DNA from: Candidatus Methanolliviera sp. GoM_oil
GTDB lineage: Archaea; Halobacteriota; Methanoliparia; Methanoliparales; Methanoliparaceae
DNA length: 7,909 nt
Reading direction: 5' to 3'
Assembly: GCA_902158735.1 (NCBI GenBank)
Contig: CABGHG010000077.1
Span: forward strand, 1 to 7,909
This document shows positions 7,030 to 7,909 of the stretch, in pieces. Within the stretch, counting starts at the first letter, position 1. Each line of letters starts with the position of its first letter. Made by a program: the position numbers and the translations under genes. The notes beneath the pieces are model-generated. The model had not been told where the DNA came from. It did not search any database and saw only the letters and a program-made list of their open reading frames with translations.

Positions 7030-7410
7030 ATGAGTAAAAATAAAGGTAAAGGTGGGTTGATGAGCGGTTTGGTGGGCGGTTTAATACAGCTGGTAGGGCC
7101 ACCTGCCATAGATATTATGAAGGCAACTATAGGTGATGAGGATATCGAGAAGGTCTCGGAACTCGTGAATAATATACTCTATATGGCAAGCGAGAAACCG
7201 GAGCTGGTTTTAAATCTTCTATCCGGATTGGATCCAAAAGCCATCGTAGAGTTGATAAATGGCACCACCGTGGCGCTGGGTGAGCATCCTGAGGTCATTT
7301 CAGATCTTTTATCAGGTATTCTATCGGAGATAGATATCCCGTTTCTCGTAAAGTCAAGTCTTCCGATGGTACTGGGGCTTTTGTCATCTCTTCAATCGCC
7401 TCGCTCTTAA
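7030..7410 (+). CDS. Small helical protein with a 30-residue tandem duplication, function unknown
   Basis: I do not recognise this 126-residue protein. It opens with a basic Gly/Lys stretch (MSKNKGKGG), then a hydrophobic Gly-rich segment (residues about 9-30). Two copies of a helical unit follow, at about 44-67 and 74-97, offset by exactly 30 residues. Both have the pattern EL(V/I)N, then E(K/H)PE, then LLSG(L/I), with about eleven identities in 24 positions and no gaps. The C-terminus is again hydrophobic (FLVKSSLPMVLGLLSSL). Composition resembles the upstream gene (rich in L, I, S, G and V, one Arg, no Cys or Trp), and the gap between them is 9 nt with only a weak GTTGAG before the ATG. 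The two genes are probably cotranscribed and may act together. A membrane-associated or oligomeric role is an inference. Confidence 0.8.
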   Translation: MSKNKGKGGLMSGLVGGLIQLVGPPAIDIMKATIGDEDIEKVSELVNNILYMASEKPELVLNLLSGLDPKAIVELINGTTVALGEHPEVISDLLSGILSEIDIPFLVKSSLPMVLGLLSSLQSPRS

Positions 7411-7428
7411 GCTCGTTTTAAATCAAAT

Positions 7429-7443
7429 CTTTTCTTATTGTTT
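7429..7443 (+). terminator. T-rich probable terminator of the two-gene plus-strand unit
   Basis: Nineteen bases after the second small gene the plus strand is T-rich (TCTTTTCTTATTGTT) with no clear stem-loop. This is the usual form of an archaeal terminator, and it sits just before the convergent 3' end of the tRNA gene. Confidence 0.45.
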
Positions 7444-7456
7444 ATGATAATTGAGA

Positions 7457-7567
7457 TCCCGCCTCCCGGATTTGAACCGGGAACATCGCGGTTTCTGCGC
7501 GGATTATTGCACATCACCATGTGCACACGTACTACAGCCGCGCACTCTGCCATTGAGTTAAGGCGGG
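7457..7567 (-). tRNA. tRNA-Tyr (anticodon GUA) with a 39-nt canonical intron
   Basis: Read on the minus strand, the acceptor CCCGCCT (7567-7561) pairs with AGGCGGG (7464-7458), followed by discriminator A at 7457; no CCA is encoded. The D arm is ACTC/GAGT around a 7-nt loop, and the anticodon stem is CGCGG/CCGCG. The variable loop is ATGTT, and the T arm is CCCGG-TTCAAAT-CCGGG. The anticodon loop starts C, T, then GTA (7535-7533), G and the intron. C1-G72 with A73 is the archaeal tyrosine identity set. Without the intron the tRNA is 72 nt. It is convergent with the small genes and divergent from cofD. The minus-strand sequence at about 7592-7608 is A-rich and could be its promoter. Confidence 0.95.
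7493..7531 (-). other. Archaeal tRNA intron at position 37/38 with bulge-helix-bulge features
   Basis: The 39-nt intron begins after G37 and ends before A38. Exon bases CTGT (32-35) can pair with intron GCAG through three Watson-Crick pairs and one G-U, giving the 4-bp central helix. This is flanked by 3-nt bulges, AGT on the 5' side and AAA on the 3' side, with cuts after the second base of each, as the archaeal splicing endonuclease needs. The inner helix next to the 5' bulge is weak, so the motif may be of the relaxed type. The intron core holds a perfect 7-bp hairpin, TGCACAT-GGTG-ATGTGCA (7525-7508). Confidence 0.88.
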
Positions 7568-7632
7568 TAACGATCCTTTTTTTATCATCTAATACTTAAT
7601 CTTTTTCTTAGGGACTTATCCAACTTGTTGTG

Positions 7633-7662
7633 TCTTCAAGAATCTTCAAGAATCTTCAAGAA
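7633..7662. repeat. Three perfect 10-bp tandem repeats upstream of cofD
   Basis: TCTTCAAGAA occurs three times in a row with no mismatch, then decays into TCCTTCGG. Each junction forms AAGA-A-TCTT, a short inverted repeat, so two dyad sites lie one helical turn apart. The array is 50 bp before the cofD ATG and about 65 bp from the tRNA 5' end. It could be a binding site or simple slippage sequence. Confidence 0.85.
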
Positions 7663-7678
7663 TCCTTCGGATTTTCGG

Positions 7679-7704
7679 GATATTCAAATAGAGATAAAAA
7701 ATTT
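7679..7704 (+). promoter_or_regulatory. AT-rich probable promoter of cofD
   Basis: GATATTCAAATAG at 7679-7691 and GATAAAAAATTTG at 7692-7704 are the AT-rich candidates for a TATA box. The first would put the transcript start very near the ATG at 7713. No Shine-Dalgarno precedes that ATG, which agrees with a leaderless mRNA. Evidence is composition and spacing only. Confidence 0.35.
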
Positions 7705-7712
7705 GTGTTGCC

Positions 7713-7909
7713 ATGATCGTTCTATCAGGCGGAACGGGAACTCCAAAGCTTTTAGCAGGATTGAAAGAGATTATAGAAGATTTTGCCGTTATCGTAAATA
7801 CGGCGGAGGATATATGGATATCTGGAAATATCATCTGTCCCGACATCGATTCGGTCATCTATACGCTCGCCGGCATCATCAATGAGGATAAGTGGTGGGG
7901 AATAAGGGG
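7713..7909 (+). CDS. cofD: CofD, 2-phospho-L-lactate transferase of coenzyme F420 synthesis, C-terminus cut by window edge
   Basis: The first 65 residues are visible; the family is about 300-330 residues. The N-terminus MIVLSGGTGTPKLLAGLKEI is the hallmark glycine-rich start of CofD. It is followed by VIVNTAEDIWISGNIICPDI and DSVIYTLAGIINEDKWWGI, the equivalents of the conserved NTGED, SPDVD and YTLA blocks that bind substrate and Fo. CofD joins the phospholactyl (or related) moiety from its activated guanylyl form to Fo, giving F420-0, in the cytoplasm. In this protein the NTGED block reads NTAED. The start at 7713 matches the family N-terminus exactly, with no usable Shine-Dalgarno. The presence of F420 synthesis supports a methanogen-type archaeon. 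Confidence 0.93.
   Translation, partial: MIVLSGGTGTPKLLAGLKEIIEDFAVIVNTAEDIWISGNIICPDIDSVIYTLAGIINEDKWWGIR

Noticed and set aside
6573..7109. Minus-strand 178-residue frame opposite the small hydrophobic genes
   Set aside because: It is rich in Pro, Ile and Ser as expected from the complement of a hydrophobic gene. The plus-strand genes have promoter, spacing and repeat structure in their favour.
7633..7662. CRISPR array
   Set aside because: The repeats are 10 bp, directly adjacent and without spacers.
7625..7885. Plus-strand 86-residue and minus-strand 70-residue frames overlapping cofD
   Set aside because: cofD in its own frame matches a known family from its first residue, and these frames only shadow it.

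Overview
The window reads as a piece of an archaeal, most likely euryarchaeal, chromosome. The main evidence is a membrane-anchored LonB protease with two transmembrane helices inside the AAA+ domain, a tRNA-Tyr with a C1-G72 pair and a canonical 37/38 intron bounded by a bulge-helix-bulge-like fold, a cofD gene for coenzyme F420 synthesis, a TIGR00300/ornithine-cyclodeaminase-like gene, TATA-like elements close to starts, and GGTGATC-type ribosome binding sites. F420, LonB and TIGR00300 together suggest a methanogen or a methanogen-related lineage. I cannot name a genus.

Layout. From about 6495 down to the left edge, a minus-strand gene series reads larA-like, TIGR00300, lonB, tldD, tldE. 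The genes are packed with gaps or overlaps of 4, 50, -17 and 0 bases, so they probably form one operon, with a possible internal promoter before lonB. The first two encode small-molecule enzymes: a nickel-pincer 2-hydroxyacid racemase family member and a probable ornithine cyclodeaminase for proline synthesis. The last three form a proteolysis module: an ATP-dependent membrane protease and the two subunits of the TldD/TldE metalloprotease.

Divergent from larA, on the plus strand (6601-7410), lie two small genes of unknown function. Both encode hydrophobic, helix-rich proteins with internal repeats. The first has proline-punctuated 7/11-residue periodicity, and the second a 30-residue tandem duplication. 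They follow a TATA-like element close enough to suggest a leaderless or very short-leader mRNA. A T-rich stretch follows them.

Next comes a minus-strand tRNA-Tyr(GUA) with a 39-nt intron (7457-7567). A spacer follows that carries three perfect 10-bp tandem repeats, and then the 5' part of cofD on the plus strand, which runs off the right edge.

The strangest points are: (1) tldE has no ordinary start codon in its reading frame, because the frame opens directly behind the tldD stop; (2) the two repeat-built hydrophobic proteins; (3) an intron segment that can pair with the anticodon-stem side of the tRNA more extensively than the mature stem does; and (4) the helical-turn-spaced repeats before cofD. 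The left edge cuts tldE and the right edge cuts cofD.
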